A DNA stretch of 64,000 bases from Opitutia bacterium (GCA_016187945.1 JACPIT010000010.1:62001-126000); one strand, 5' to 3'; positions 1 through 10,463 are shown, counted from the stretch's first letter. A program made the numbers and translations. Notes: a model not told the origin generated them from the sequence alone.

Positions 1-3000
1 AGTCGCCGGCGTCGGCGTTGGACGCGCTGGCAATCGTGTAGGAGTCGCCGGTCGCGCCGGAGATGTCGCTGCCGTTGTGTTTCCACTGATAGCTGAGCGC
101 GGTGGCGCTGACGGCTTTGACCTTCAACGTGACGCTGGCGCCGGCGGTGACCGTCTGCGATTGCGGTGCGGCGACGATGAGCGGCGAGTTGGAGAACGTC
201 AGGACGATGTCGGTGGTCTGCGCGGAACCGACGTTGTTGGTGACGGTGAGGCGATACGTGCCCGCGAGATCGCTTGTGACGGCGCCGAGGTTGAGGAACG
301 GGCCGACGGCGCCGAGGACGGGCTGGCCGTCGTGCGTCCAGGCGTAAGTCGCGCCGTTGCCGCCGAAGGCACCGGCGAAGAGCTGGACGTTTTGTCCGCC
401 GTAGATGGTGCGGCTGGTGGATTGGCCGACGATGACCGGAGTGACGTTCGCGATCGCGACGCGCTTGTAGCCGACAGGGCGGACGTCGCTCGGAGCGGCG
501 ACCGGGCCGAGGAGGTGCAGCCAGCCGCGGCCGGCGACGAGCTTCGTGCCTCTTGCGAGCGGATCGCGAATCTGGACGCCGGGCGACCACGCGGTGTCGA
601 GCGAGCCGTCGGTGGCGAAACGGATGATGCCGGCGGCGGCGTTGCCGTTGGCCGTGTCGAAGCGGCCGGCGAGGTAGATGCGGCCGGAGTCGTCGAGACC
701 GAGGGCGTTGGCGAAGGCGGAGAGGCCGAGCGGGGCGTTGTTGGCGAGCGCGACGTCGGGGACGTTGGCGTCGACGGTGCCGGCGGCGGTGAGGCGCGCG
801 ACGTTGCGGGCGGTGCCGCCGATGTTGAGCGTGCCGGCGACCCAGGCGCTGCCGTCGGGGAGGACACGGAAGACGATGTTCGCGCCGCCGAAGCTCGTGA
901 TCGTCGCTTGCACGTAGGAATTCACGACCGGGTCGAAATAGGAGGTCGAGAACCCGGCGGAGCTGGGCGCGTCGGCGATCGGCGTCGGTGTGTAGTTCGG
1001 ATCAAGCGTGCCGTTGGAACGCAGTTTGTAGACCGTCATCTTGCCGTCGCGTCCGCCGAGCAGCACGAAGATCGAGCCGTCGCCGGCGACCTGCACGTCG
1101 GAGATCGTGGCGGTTTCGAAGACCGGGAAGTTGCTCGCGTCGCGTGTGGCGCTGACGAGTCCGCTGAGATCGGGCGCGAAGCTCGGATCGTAGGAACCGT
1201 CGGCGTTGTAGCGGCGCACCCAGTCGCTCGTGCCGAAGTAGGAGTATTGCGTGACGTCGAGCGTCGAGCGCCACGCGATCACGCCGCCGTCGGGCAGCGC
1301 GGCGTAGTTGTATCGCGTCGGATCGTCGGGGAAATGCCAGTTGCCGCGCGCGGAGCCGTCGGCGTTGTAGCGGACGAACGTCGGATCGGAGGAGCCGGCG
1401 CCGGTTTGTTGCTCGCCAAAATCGACGCGCACCACGCCGAACGAGCGGTCGGGCCACTGGAAGACGTAGGCGTAGGGATTCTGCAGGAGGACGCCGGGGT
1501 TGTGGAACGCGGTGGAGTCGCCCGCGAGCAGGCCGGTGGCGCCGAAGAGCGCGGTGCCGGGCTGGCGGAGATCGCCGAAATGATCGAACGTGCCCGCGGC
1601 GAGCACGCGACCGTCGTTGAGCAGGATCGCCGTGTCGGGCACGACCGTGCTGCCGAACCCGCCGGTGTTGAAGCCGTCGAGCGGTGCGCCGGATGAGGTG
1701 AGCGCCAGGATGTTGCCCGGGGTGTTGTTATCGAGGTCGGGCACGTAGAGATTGCCGGAGGTCGCACTGCGGCAAATCCAGAAGAGTTGACGATTGTTGT
1801 AGCCGGTGCCGTTGGTCGGCCAGGCGCCGTCGAGCGTGCCGTCGGCATTGAAGCGCAGGAGGCGCTCGACGGTGACGAGGAACTTGTCGTTCGCGTCGAT
1901 CACGGCGTAGCGCGCATAGGCGCCGGACGAGCCGTCGACGGGGGTTTCGCTGCGCAGCGGCCGCGCGAAGGCGTCGTCGAACGTGCCGTCGGTGTTGAAG
2001 CGCACGGCAAGGATCGGGTTGCTGCTCGTGTTGCCGCGGGCGGTGTAGCCGAAACGGCCGACGATGACGGCGCGGCCGTCGCTCTGGAAGATCACGGCGC
2101 GGGCAACGGTGCCGTTGGACCAACCGGCCGGGAGTTGCGCGGAGTCGCCCATGCTGTCGAGCACGCCGCTCGAATTCACGCGCGCGATGGCGCGGCGGGC
2201 CGTGCCGTTCACGGCGCTGAAGTTGCCGACGACGTAGACGTTGCCGGCGGCGTCGGTGACGGGCGGGCAGAAGATCGTGCCGCCGTTCGTGAGCACGACG
2301 GGCGTGAAGGAGTTGTCGGAGCTGCCGTCGGTGTTGAGGCGGTAGATCGTCGGCTGCGCGACGTCGATGCTGCCGGCGGGGAGCAGCGCGTTGCCGTTGA
2401 CGAGATCGGAGGCGGAGACGAGGAGCTTGCCGTCCGCTTGGCGATGGATGAAGCGGATCGAACGGCTGAAGCGCGGCGCGGTGTAGGTGTCGTCCCACGA
2501 GCCGTCGGCGTTCACGCGGACGACGGTCGCGCCTTCGCCGTAGGCGTGGTTGACGGCGACGAGGAGCTTGCCGTCGGGCTGGAAGGCGACGAACAGCGGC
2601 GAACCGAGCCGCTCGTCCCACACGAACGTCGGATCGATCGCGCCGGTCGCTTCGTCGAGGCGGAAGAGGCTGCCGACGCGGATGCCGGCGACGACGTCCT
2701 GCGCGCGGCTCACCACGTTCCACGTCATGAAGAGGCGGCCGTTGCCGTCGGAGAAGACGCGGCTCGGCGAATACATGTTCGCCTCGGTGTCGTCCCAGAA
2801 CGCCGGCGCGGCGCCGACGGTGGAAACGGAGAGTTGCGCGTCGGAGCTGACGACGGTGCCGTAGGTGTTGGTGACTTCGACGCGGTAGCTGCCGGCGTCG
2901 TTCGCGGGGACGGCGTTGAACGCGAGGGTGGTCGACGTGGCGCCGTTCAGGGGGGTGTTGTTCTTGAACCACTGATAGGAAATCGGCCCCGAGCCGCTCG

Positions 3001-6000
3001 CAGCGACGCCGAACGTGAACGCCGTGCCTGCGGCCGCGACGCCGCCCGTGGGCTGCTGCGTGATGCTGGGCGGGCCGTTCACGACGAGGACGGTGACGTT
3101 GTTCGTCGCCGTGCCGCCGGTGGCGCGGCCGGTGGCGACAACGGTGTAGGTGCCGGCTTGGCCGTTGGTGAGATTGGCGAGGTCGAGCGTGGCGGAGGAC
3201 GCGCCAGCGATCGCGGTGCCGTTGTAGAACCACTGGTAATTCAGCTCCTCGCTCGTCGCGAACGGCGCACCGAGACTGAGATTGCGGCCGATCTGGCCGA
3301 CGAACGTCAGCGGCGTGCTGGCGACCGGGGCCGGACGCGCGAGCGGCTTGTTGGCGCGGTAGATGCCGCCGCCACCGCCGACATAGTAGAGGCGGTTGTT
3401 GAACTGCGTCGGCGCGCCGACGGGGAATTCCGACGACGGGAGTTCGGTGCGGACCCAGCCGTCGCTGTCGGGCTCGAAGGTGTAGACGAGGCTCGCACGC
3501 GATTCGTCGTTCGAGCGCTGGACGTGGGCGACGAACGGCGCGCCGAGGCGCGCGGCGCCGACGAGCGTGCCGAGGTTGCCGGCGATGCTTTCCCAACCCT
3601 GACTCGGGTTGGCGGAGAACGTGCGGAGCACGCGGCCGCTGGTGAGAAAATAATAGAACTGGCCCTGATCGAACACGATCGCGCGCACCGCGGTGGAGCT
3701 CAGTCCGGGCTGCTGGTCGATCACCCAGCGCGTCCAAGTGACGGTGTCGGTCGAGAAATAGATCGCCCCCTCGGTGTAGTTGTTTGTGGGAACGTTCACG
3801 CCGAACAAACCGACGACGTAGTAGCCGCCGCCGTAGGCGAGCGAGGCGACGCCGCCACCGTTCGGGAGAGCACGGCGCGTCCAGGCAGAGCCGTCCGACG
3901 AGGTGAGCACGACGCCGTTCGAGGCGCCGGCGAGGAGCAGGCCATTGAGCGAGGCAAGGCGGTTGATCGAGCCGATGGTGAGCGCGGAGTCGTTCGAGAT
4001 GCGCGTCTCCCAGGTCGCGCCGTCGCTCGAAGCGACGATCGTCCCGACGGCGCCGCCAGCGTAGAGCACGCCGCCGTGGACCGCGAGCGTGGTGAGATTG
4101 TTGGTCGTCGAGGTCGGGCGCGCGGTGAACGTGTTGCCGTCGGCCGACTCGTAGACCATGCCGCCCGTGCCGGCGACGTAGAGTTTATTTTGGAAAACCA
4201 CGGCGTCGTTCAGGTTCACGTTGCGCGCGAACTGCGTGGCGTTGCCGTCGAGCCGCGTGAAGCTGCCGTTCGTGGCGAAGCGATACAGGGCGCCCTGCGG
4301 ACCGGGCAGATAGGTGAAACCGTCCGGTGCGGCGACGGCGTCGGCGAAGGAGATGCCGTTCTCCGGGTTCGACGCGAAAGTCCAATTCACTCCGTCGGAC
4401 GACGTGCCGGTGCGGGCGCCGGAGACGACGAAGGTGTTGTTCGTGAAGGTGGAGCCGGCGAAGAAATCCGTCGAGACGCCGATGGGGACTTCGGCCCACG
4501 ACACGCCGTTATTCGTCGAGTAGGCGACGCGGCCGCTGTTGCCGACGACGATCCACTTCCCCGCCCCGAAGGTCGCGGTGCGATAGAAGTTGGAAGTCGC
4601 ACCGGTGAAGGCGAGCGTCCAACCCGTCCCGTTCGTGCTCGTGAAAATCGCCGAGCGCGTCCCGCCGTTCACGACGGTGGTGCCGGTGGCAACGAAGAGG
4701 CCGTTCGCGTAGTCGAGGCCGAAGATCGAGAGCGTGGCCGAAGCCGACGCGATGCGGTTGCCGCGTTTCCAAGTCAGGCCGAGGTCGGAGGAACTCCAGA
4801 TGTAGCCGCTGGCCGTGATCGAGACGAAGCGCGTGCCGTCCCAGACCATGCCGAACTGCCCGCCCTCGTTGTCGGGCGCGCTGCCGCGCCAGGTCGTGTG
4901 CACGAGTTTCCACGTCGCGCCGTGATCGGCGGAGCGCCAGATCTGCGTGTTACCCTCGGCGACGAGCACGCCGGCGCCGTTGCTCGCGATCGAGAAAAGA
5001 TCCTGCGAATTCGGGAGCTGCATGAAGGTCCAGTTCACGCCGTCGGCCGAGCGCCCGATCGTGCCGTTGATGCCGGTGACGACGTGATGCGTGCCGGAAT
5101 AGGCGTATTTCGAGAGCGGACCGGAAACAGGATTGGGGTTGAGCCGGGTCCAGCCGAGATCGGCCGAATAGCCGGCCTCGACGAGCGCACGGGCAAAAAA
5201 TTCGCGCGACGTGCCGAGCATGACGCCGCCGAGCGACGCGTCGGCGATCGCCAGCGGATCGAAGCGGCCGTTCGTCATCGCGGGCAGCGAGCCGCGGAGC
5301 GACCAGCCGGACGTGAACGTCGGGGCGAGCGAGACGTGCAGGTTGCCTTCGTTGAGTTCGACGTAGTCGGTCGCGGCTTTTTCCAACTCGGAGAGGTGCT
5401 GGCGGAATTCGGCCTCGTCGGAGAAATCCTGCTCGGTCTGGAGCATGAACATGCGATCGACTCCCGGCGCGCGCGAGCGGACGGCCGCCGAGGCGCGGCG
5501 GTAGAGCGTGACGAAATCGATCAGCGCCTGCTTCGCCGCCTGGCGATTCTCGAGCGGACCGGCCTTGAGCAGATCGGGATTTTCTTCGAGCGCCTGGCGG
5601 AGCGTAAGCACGTCCCCCTGCGCGAGCTTCATGAGGCGCGTGTAGTCGGCGTTGAAATTCTGGCCGAGGCCGGCGTTGACGAGCATCTCGAACGCGCGCA
5701 GGCCCGCCTGGATCACGAGGAGGTCGGCGCGATCGAGCGTCACCGAATGCGAAGCGCCGATCTCGGTCGGCGTCAGCGTGAGCACGAAGGCGTCGTCGGT
5801 CACCGCCGCGAAATCGGCGCGGACCGCGGCCGCCGTCGGCAGCACGGCGTCGCGCCAGAACGGTCGGGTGGATTCGAGATTATAGGCGTTCGGGAGCACG
5901 AGACGGTCGTCGGCGTCGTGCGCGATGTCGGTGTTCCAGTTGTAGACGTCGCGTCCGGTGATCGACACGCCGAGGCCGTTGAGCACGGCGTTGGCGGGAG

Positions 6001-6226
6001 CGTCGCCGATCATCGCGAACCAGCGCGTGAGGCCCGAGAGCGCCGCGGCGGTTTGGTTCGTCGAATCGGCCGTGCGGGCCTGCTGGAACTTGGCGCGCGC
6101 GGTGGCGAGATCGTGGGCGGCCAGTGCGGCGCGACCTTCGGCGATGCGATCGTCGACCGGAGCGGCTCGAAGGACGAGCGAGCTAACAACTAGAATCAGC
6201 GACGAGAAGACCAGTTTGGCTTTCAT
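1..6226 (-). CDS. Very large secreted protein with photosynthesis-system/exo-sialidase-like beta-propeller segments, Ig-like domains and delta-60 repeats; C-terminus truncated by the window edge
   Basis: Open reading frame on the minus strand from ATG (CAT at 6224-6226) to the window edge. Translation begins MKAKLVFSSLILVVSSLVLRA (signal peptide-like). It contains repeated 'W..SADG..W' propeller motifs, Ig-like 'YQWFKNNTPLNGATSTTLAF' segments and 'ADGSFDPSFAP'-type delta-60 repeats. Confidence 0.85.
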   Translation of the reverse strand, partial: MKAKLVFSSLILVVSSLVLRAAPVDDRIAEGRAALAAHDLATARAKFQQARTADSTNQTAAALSGLTRWFAMIGDAPANAVLNGLGVSITGRDVYNWNTDIAHDADDRLVLPNAYNLESTRPFWRDAVLPTAAAVRADFAAVTDDAFVLTLTPTEIGASHSVTLDRADLLVIQAGLRAFEMLVNAGLGQNFNADYTRLMKLAQGDVLTLRQALEENPDLLKAGPLENRQAAKQALIDFVTLYRRASAAVRSRAPGVDRMFMLQTEQDFSDEAEFRQHLSELEKAATDYVELNEGNLHVSLAPTFTSGWSLRGSLPAMTNGRFDPLAIADASLGGVMLGTSREFFARALVEAGYSADLGWTRLNPNPVSGPLSKYAYSGTHHVVTGINGTIGRSADGVNWTFMQLPNSQDLFSIASNGAGVLVAEGNTQIWRSADHGATWKLVHTTWRGSAPDNEGGQFGMVWDGTRFVSITASGYIWSSSDLGLTWKRGNRIASASATLSIFGLDYANGLFVATGTTVVNGGTRSAIFTSTNGTGWTLAFTGATSNFYRTATFGAGKWIVVGNSGRVAYSTNNGVSWAEVPIGVSTDFFAGSTFTNNTFVVSGARTGTSSDGVNWTFASNPENGISFADAVAAPDGFTYLPGPQGALYRFATNGSFTRLDGNATQFARNVNLNDAVVFQNKLYVAGTGGMVYESADGNTFTARPTSTTNNLTTLAVHGGVLYAGGAVGTIVASSDGATWETRISNDSALTIGSINRLASLNGLLLAGASNGVVLTSSDGSAWTRRALPNGGGVASLAYGGGYYVVGLFGVNVPTNNYTEGAIYFSTDTVTWTRWVIDQQPGLSSTAVRAIVFDQGQFYYFLTSGRVLRTFSANPSQGWESIAGNLGTLVGAARLGAPFVAHVQRSNDESRASLVYTFEPDSDGWVRTELPSSEFPVGAPTQFNNRLYYVGGGGGIYRANKPLARPAPVASTPLTFVGQIGRNLSLGAPFATSEELNYQWFYNGTAIAGASSATLDLANLTNGQAGTYTVVATGRATGGTATNNVTVLVVNGPPSITQQPTGGVAAAGTAFTFGVAASGSGPISYQWFKNNTPLNGATSTTLAFNAVPANDAGSYRVEVTNTYGTVVSSDAQLSVSTVGAAPAFWDDTEANMYSPSRVFSDGNGRLFMTWNVVSRAQDVVAGIRVGSLFRLDEATGAIDPTFVWDERLGSPLFVAFQPDGKLLVAVNHAYGEGATVVRVNADGSWDDTYTAPRFSRSIRFIHRQADGKLLVSASDLVNGNALLPAGSIDVAQPTIYRLNTDGSSDNSFTPVVLTNGGTIFCPPVTDAAGNVYVVGNFSAVNGTARRAIARVNSSGVLDSMGDSAQLPAGWSNGTVARAVIFQSDGRAVIVGRFGYTARGNTSSNPILAVRFNTDGTFDDAFARPLRSETPVDGSSGAYARYAVIDANDKFLVTVERLLRFNADGTLDGAWPTNGTGYNNRQLFWICRSATSGNLYVPDLDNNTPGNILALTSSGAPLDGFNTGGFGSTVVPDTAILLNDGRVLAAGTFDHFGDLRQPGTALFGATGLLAGDSTAFHNPGVLLQNPYAYVFQWPDRSFGVVRVDFGEQQTGAGSSDPTFVRYNADGSARGNWHFPDDPTRYNYAALPDGGVIAWRSTLDVTQYSYFGTSDWVRRYNADGSYDPSFAPDLSGLVSATRDASNFPVFETATISDVQVAGDGSIFVLLGGRDGKMTVYKLRSNGTLDPNYTPTPIADAPSSAGFSTSYFDPVVNSYVQATITSFGGANIVFRVLPDGSAWVAGTLNIGGTARNVARLTAAGTVDANVPDVALANNAPLGLSAFANALGLDDSGRIYLAGRFDTANGNAAAGIIRFATDGSLDTAWSPGVQIRDPLARGTKLVAGRGWLHLLGPVAAPSDVRPVGYKRVAIANVTPVIVGQSTSRTIYGGQNVQLFAGAFGGNGATYAWTHDGQPVLGAVGPFLNLGAVTSDLAGTYRLTVTNNVGSAQTTDIVLTFSNSPLIVAAPQSQTVTAGASVTLKVKAVSATALSYQWKHNGSDISGATGDSYTIASASNADAGD

Positions 6227-6816
6227 GGTGCAGCGCCGGAGCGGGATGAGGTTGAGTCGAGGAGAGGGGAAATTTGGAAACTGCCGGCCTGCGGGCCGCG
6301 CAGCGGGAGCACGACGCGGTGCGGCTCGCCGCCCGCCAGCACGGCACGCGGCAACACGAGTTCGCGCGCGGTGGTGAGTTCGGCGTCCGCCGCGGCGATG
6401 CGCGGCTCGTCGCCGGGGCGCAGGATCACAAGATCGTGGATGACGACACCGCCGGCGCCGCCCATTTTCTGGAACGCCTCGGCAAGTTGGTCGACGACGC
6501 TCGGCCACGCGATCGCGTTTTCGATCCGCAGTTCGACCCCGCTGAGCAGCGGTCGCGCTTTCCACGCCACGCGGAAGACACCGTGCTTGCCGTAGTCGAG
6601 GCGCACGTGCGCGACTTGGAGGCGCGCGATGCGCTGGCCGCTCTCGCGATCGAAGAAACCGTAGACGAGGTTGTCGGGGCCGTTGCTTTGGCCGATTTCG
6701 ACGTAGAACGTCTCGGCCGGCTTCACGGTGTCGGCGCTCGCGGAGGACGCCGCGCCGCACAGCAGGATGAAGCAAAGCGCAACCATGCGACGAGCGCTGG
6801 GGCGAAGGGATGACAT
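6223..6816 (-). CDS. Small secreted hypothetical protein, translationally coupled (ATGA) to the giant protein downstream
   Basis: Translation MSSLRPSARRMVALCFILLCGAASSASADTVKPAETFYVEIGQSNG..., signal peptide-like. The stop overlaps the next ATG (ATGA at 6223-6226). The upstream part of the tracked ORF (to 8973) is antisense to asnB and was discarded. Confidence 0.7.
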   Translation of the reverse strand: MSSLRPSARRMVALCFILLCGAASSASADTVKPAETFYVEIGQSNGPDNLVYGFFDRESGQRIARLQVAHVRLDYGKHGVFRVAWKARPLLSGVELRIENAIAWPSVVDQLAEAFQKMGGAGGVVIHDLVILRPGDEPRIAAADAELTTARELVLPRAVLAGGEPHRVVLPLRGPQAGSFQISPLLDSTSSRSGAAP

Positions 6817-7143
6817 ACGGGGATTGTTGTCGTGTGCGACGGGATGAAATCGCGCCTCGGGCCAGGAGGGGGTATGCGCAATCGCGGAGCCGTCGTGTGC
6901 GGAGCGAGAGTGTGTGTGCGTTAAATCGTCCTCCTGATAACGCGCCGGCGCGAGGCGAAATTTCAGGATAGTTTCCCAAGGTCGTTTCCAATTTGCCCTT
7001 CTACACCGCACCCGGCCGGGCGTTGTCCGACTCGCGCCGACATCGCCAGGACCGCCTTCACCACTCGGCCCGCCGATCGTCCCTGTCGGAGCGCGCCGTG
7101 GAATTGGTTTGAGCCGCTCCGCCGGTTTGGTGTGCTCACAAAA

Positions 7144-9042
7144 ATGTGCGGCATCGCCGGAGTCATCAGCCCTGAACTGGACGTTCGACGCCGCGAGGAC
7201 TCGGTTCGGCGCATGGTCGCGCGCCAGCGTCCCCGCGGTCCGGACGACGACGGCTATGTCGCCGACGGACCGGCGACGCTCGGAATGTGCCGGCTCGCGA
7301 TCTTCGACCCCGCGCACGGTCACCAGCCGATGACGAGCGCCGACGGGCGGTTTCATCTGATCTTCAACGGGGCGATCTACAACTTCCGCGAGCTTCGCCG
7401 CCGGCTCGCCGGCCTCGGCGCGGTCTTCCACACCGAGTGCGACACGGAAGTGCTGCTGGCCGCCTACGCGGCATGGGGCGACGAGTGCGTGCAACAGCTC
7501 CGCGGCATGTTCGCGTTCGCCGTGTGGGATCGCACGACGCAACGCCTCTTCGCGGCGCGCGACTCGCTCGGCATCAAACCGCTCTACTACGCGCAGCGCG
7601 CGGACGACGTCTTCGTGTTCGCGTCGGAGCTGAACGCGCTGCTCGCGAGCGGACTCGTCGCGCGCGAGATCGATCCGGTCGCCGTCGGCGATTTTCTCGC
7701 GTGGTTCGCCGTGCCCGCGCCGCGCACGATCTACCGCGGCATCGCGAATCTCCCGCCGGGCCACTCGCTCTCCGTCGACTGTGAAGGCCGCTGTCGCGTC
7801 CAGAAATGGTGGCGGCTGCCCGCGGCCAGCCACGGCGTCGCGCCGCGCAAGGATTACCCGACCTTCATCCGCGAACTGCGCGCGCAACTCGAGGACACCA
7901 TCCGCGCGCACCGTCTCGCCGACGTGCCCGTCGGCGCGTTTTTGTCCGGCGGACTCGACTCGACCGCGGTCGTCGCGCTCATGGCGCGCACCGGCGCGAG
8001 TCACCTGAAGACTTTTTCGCTGATCTTCAACGAAGCCGACTACTCCGAAGCGGAGCAGGCCCGCCTCGCCGCGAACGCGATCGGCGTCGAGCACCACGAG
8101 GAGATTCTCACCGGCGAACGCATCGCCGCGGACATGCCGCGCATCCTCGCGCAATTCGACCAACCGACCGGCGACGGCATCAACACCTACTACATCAGCC
8201 AGGCCGCGCGCGCCGGCGGCGTGAAGGTCGCGCTCTCCGGCCTCGGCGGCGACGAGATCTTCGGCGGTTACCCGTCGTTCACCGACATGCCGCGGCTCGC
8301 GCGCTGGATTCCCGCGTGGCGGCAGGTGCCCGGGCGGCTCCGCTTGCACGTCGTGAACATCCTGCGCCGGCGCAGCGCGCGCTCGCGCAAGCTCGCAGAC
8401 TTCCTCAACTCCGCGCGCGATCTGCACGAGCTGTGTTCGCTGCGCCGCCGCGTCCTTTCGGAATCCGCCCGCATGGAACTGCTCGCGCCCGAAGCCCGCC
8501 GGCTCGCCGCGCGCCAGGGCTCCACGCATCCGATGCTGGACGATTTCGTGTTCGAGCTCCTCGGCGCCGATCCGATCCAGATCGTCAGCGCGTGGGAGAT
8601 GCGCACCTACATGTCCGACGTGCTGCTGCGCGACAGCGACGTGTTCAGCATGGCGAACTCGCTCGAGCTGCGCGTGCCGTTCGTCGATCGCGCGCTGGTC
8701 GAATGGTGGTGGAACCAGCCGCGCGAGTTCCGGTTCGATCCGGCGCGTCCGAAATCGGCGCTCGCCGACGCCGTCGCCGATTGCGTGCCCGAGGAAATCC
8801 GCTCGCGCCGCAAGCGCGGCTTCACCCTGCCCTTCCCGCTCTGGATGCGCCGCGAGCTGCGGCCGTTTCTCGCCGAGACGTTTTCCGACACCTCGCTCGC
8901 GCGCTGCCCGTGGCTCGACACGGCGGCCTCGCAGCGCGAGTGGCTCCAATTCGACCGCGGCGGCGACGACCACAACTGGGGCCGCGTGTGGACGCTCGCG
9001 ATCCTCATCGCCTTCGCCAACCGCCCGGAGGAACGCGCATGA
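7144..9042 (+). CDS. asnB: Asparagine synthase (glutamine-hydrolysing), exopolysaccharide-cluster type
   Basis: MCGIAGV N-terminus with catalytic Cys2; 'FNGAIYNFRELRRRL'; 'PVGAFLSGGLDSTAVVALMA' PP-loop; 'SGLGGDEIFGGYP'. Start placed at MCGIAG rather than the tracked MLTKMCG. Confidence 0.93.
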   Translation: MCGIAGVISPELDVRRREDSVRRMVARQRPRGPDDDGYVADGPATLGMCRLAIFDPAHGHQPMTSADGRFHLIFNGAIYNFRELRRRLAGLGAVFHTECDTEVLLAAYAAWGDECVQQLRGMFAFAVWDRTTQRLFAARDSLGIKPLYYAQRADDVFVFASELNALLASGLVAREIDPVAVGDFLAWFAVPAPRTIYRGIANLPPGHSLSVDCEGRCRVQKWWRLPAASHGVAPRKDYPTFIRELRAQLEDTIRAHRLADVPVGAFLSGGLDSTAVVALMARTGASHLKTFSLIFNEADYSEAEQARLAANAIGVEHHEEILTGERIAADMPRILAQFDQPTGDGINTYYISQAARAGGVKVALSGLGGDEIFGGYPSFTDMPRLARWIPAWRQVPGRLRLHVVNILRRRSARSRKLADFLNSARDLHELCSLRRRVLSESARMELLAPEARRLAARQGSTHPMLDDFVFELLGADPIQIVSAWEMRTYMSDVLLRDSDVFSMANSLELRVPFVDRALVEWWWNQPREFRFDPARPKSALADAVADCVPEEIRSRRKRGFTLPFPLWMRRELRPFLAETFSDTSLARCPWLDTAASQREWLQFDRGGDDHNWGRVWTLAILIAFANRPEERA

Positions 9043-10136
9043 AGACGCTTCTGATCTGCCCCGACCTCTTCAACGCCGAGGGCGGCATCGCGCGCATCAT
9101 GCGGCTCTACCTGCGCGCGCTGTGCGAACAAGCCGGGCCCGGCGGCGAAGTCGGCTGCGTCGCGCAACTCGACAGCGGCGACACCTCCGCGCGACTCAAA
9201 ATGCTGCTCGGCGAGCACCACGCGCGCATCGACAACTGCGAACGCAGCCGCGTGGGTTTCCTGTTCATCGTGCTGCTGCGCGGCTTCGGGGCGCACCGCA
9301 TCGTGTGCGGCCATCTCCACCAGCTCATCATCGCGCGCCTCGCGAAGATGCTCAACCCGCGGCTCGACTACTACCTCGTCGCCCACGGCATCGAAGTGTG
9401 GCGCCCCTACACGTTGCTCGAACGCGCGGCGCTGCGCGGGACGCGGCGGATTTTCTGCGTCAGCGAATACACGCGCCGCCAGATGCTGCGTTTCGACAGT
9501 TCGCTCGCCCCCGGGCAACTCGTGGTGCTGCCGAACACGTTCGATCCCGTCTTCAAGGCCGGCAGTGTCCCGCCGCCATCCCCCGGCCGGCATCCGCGCA
9601 TCCTCGTCGTCTCGCGTCTCGTCAACTCCGACCCCTACAAGGGCGTCGATCTGATGATCGAGGCGATGCCGGCCATCCTCCGCCAATTTCCCACCGCGCA
9701 ACTCCGCGTCGTCGGCGGCGGCGACGCCCGCGCTTCGCTCGAGGCGCTGGCGCGCGAGCGGTCGCTGGGCGACGCCGTGCGGTTCCTCGGCCTCGTGGAC
9801 GACGCCGTGCTGCGCGACGAGTATCAGAGCTGCGATCTCTTCGCGTTGCCGAGCCGGAAGGAGGGCTTCGGCCTCGTTTATCTCGAAGCCATGAGCTACG
9901 GCAAACCCTGTGTCGCCGCGCGCGCCGGCGGCGCCCCGGAGGTCGTCGACGATCACGTCGGGGCGCTGGTCGAATACGGCAACGTCGAACAAATCGCGCT
10001 CGCGGTCGCCGACCTCGTGCGCCACCCGCGCAACGCCAAAGCGATCGCCGCGCGCGTGGTGCAGTTCAGCTACGCGAATTTCTCGGCGAAACTCGCGGCA
10101 CTGCTGGAAGCGGGCGGCGACGCCGACGAAAAGTAG
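9039..10136 (+). CDS. Glycosyltransferase family 4
   Basis: MKTLLICPDLFNAEGGIARIMRLYL...; 'ALPSRKEGFGLVYLEAMSYGKPCVAARAGGAPEVV' GT4 motif. ATGA overlap with asnB. Confidence 0.9.
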   Translation: MKTLLICPDLFNAEGGIARIMRLYLRALCEQAGPGGEVGCVAQLDSGDTSARLKMLLGEHHARIDNCERSRVGFLFIVLLRGFGAHRIVCGHLHQLIIARLAKMLNPRLDYYLVAHGIEVWRPYTLLERAALRGTRRIFCVSEYTRRQMLRFDSSLAPGQLVVLPNTFDPVFKAGSVPPPSPGRHPRILVVSRLVNSDPYKGVDLMIEAMPAILRQFPTAQLRVVGGGDARASLEALARERSLGDAVRFLGLVDDAVLRDEYQSCDLFALPSRKEGFGLVYLEAMSYGKPCVAARAGGAPEVVDDHVGALVEYGNVEQIALAVADLVRHPRNAKAIAARVVQFSYANFSAKLAALLEAGGDADEK

Positions 10137-10192
10137 CGCGGTGCTTCGGCCCGCGCCGGAGGATTTTCAGCGCGGGCTGAAGCACCGCGCTA
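10134..10192. repeat. 23-bp inverted repeat containing the GT4 stop codon (REP-like or terminator hairpin)
   Basis: TAGCGCGGTGCTTCGGCCCGCGC ... GCGCGGGCTGAAGCACCGCGCTA, 22/23 complementary. Confidence 0.75.
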
Positions 10193-10217
10193 CCTCAAGC
10201 CCACGCGCGCGTGAACG

Positions 10218-10428
10218 GTAGGAGCGGTTTTACGCCGCGATTGCTGTGCGCGGTCGGCATCGCACAGGCAGGGCGGGACCGTTGGGCCCGCCGCGCAGGC
10301 GTTTCGGCGCGCCCAGCGGTCGCGTCCTACCTGCAGAAAGGAGCAACATTACTGGGCGATTGGGTATGCCCGCTGTGACCGGCTGCGCGCGCGGCTACAC
10401 GTTCGCATCGCGGCGTAAAGCCGCTCCT
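10218..10428. repeat. REP-like inverted pair, GTAGGAGCGGYTTTACGCCGCGAT
   Basis: GTAGGAGCGGTTTTACGCCGCGAT (10218-10241) and reverse complement of GTAGGAGCGGCTTTACGCCGCGAT (10405-10428), 23/24. A second inverted pair (GACCGTTGGGC/GCCCAGCGGTC) lies between them. Confidence 0.75.
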
Positions 10429-10463
10429 ACAACTACCCGGCCACTGGCGCGCCACCGTCGGCC

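Noticed and set aside
1787-6193. 1468-aa plus-strand ORF
   Set aside because: Antisense to the giant Ig/delta-60 protein. Its composition (E/R/G/A/V-rich, no motifs) is typical of GC-rich shadow frames.
6817-8973. N-terminal ~720 codons of the 916-aa minus ORF (6223-8973)
   Set aside because: Antisense to asnB; only the last ~197 codons from the ATG at 6816 look like a real secreted protein.
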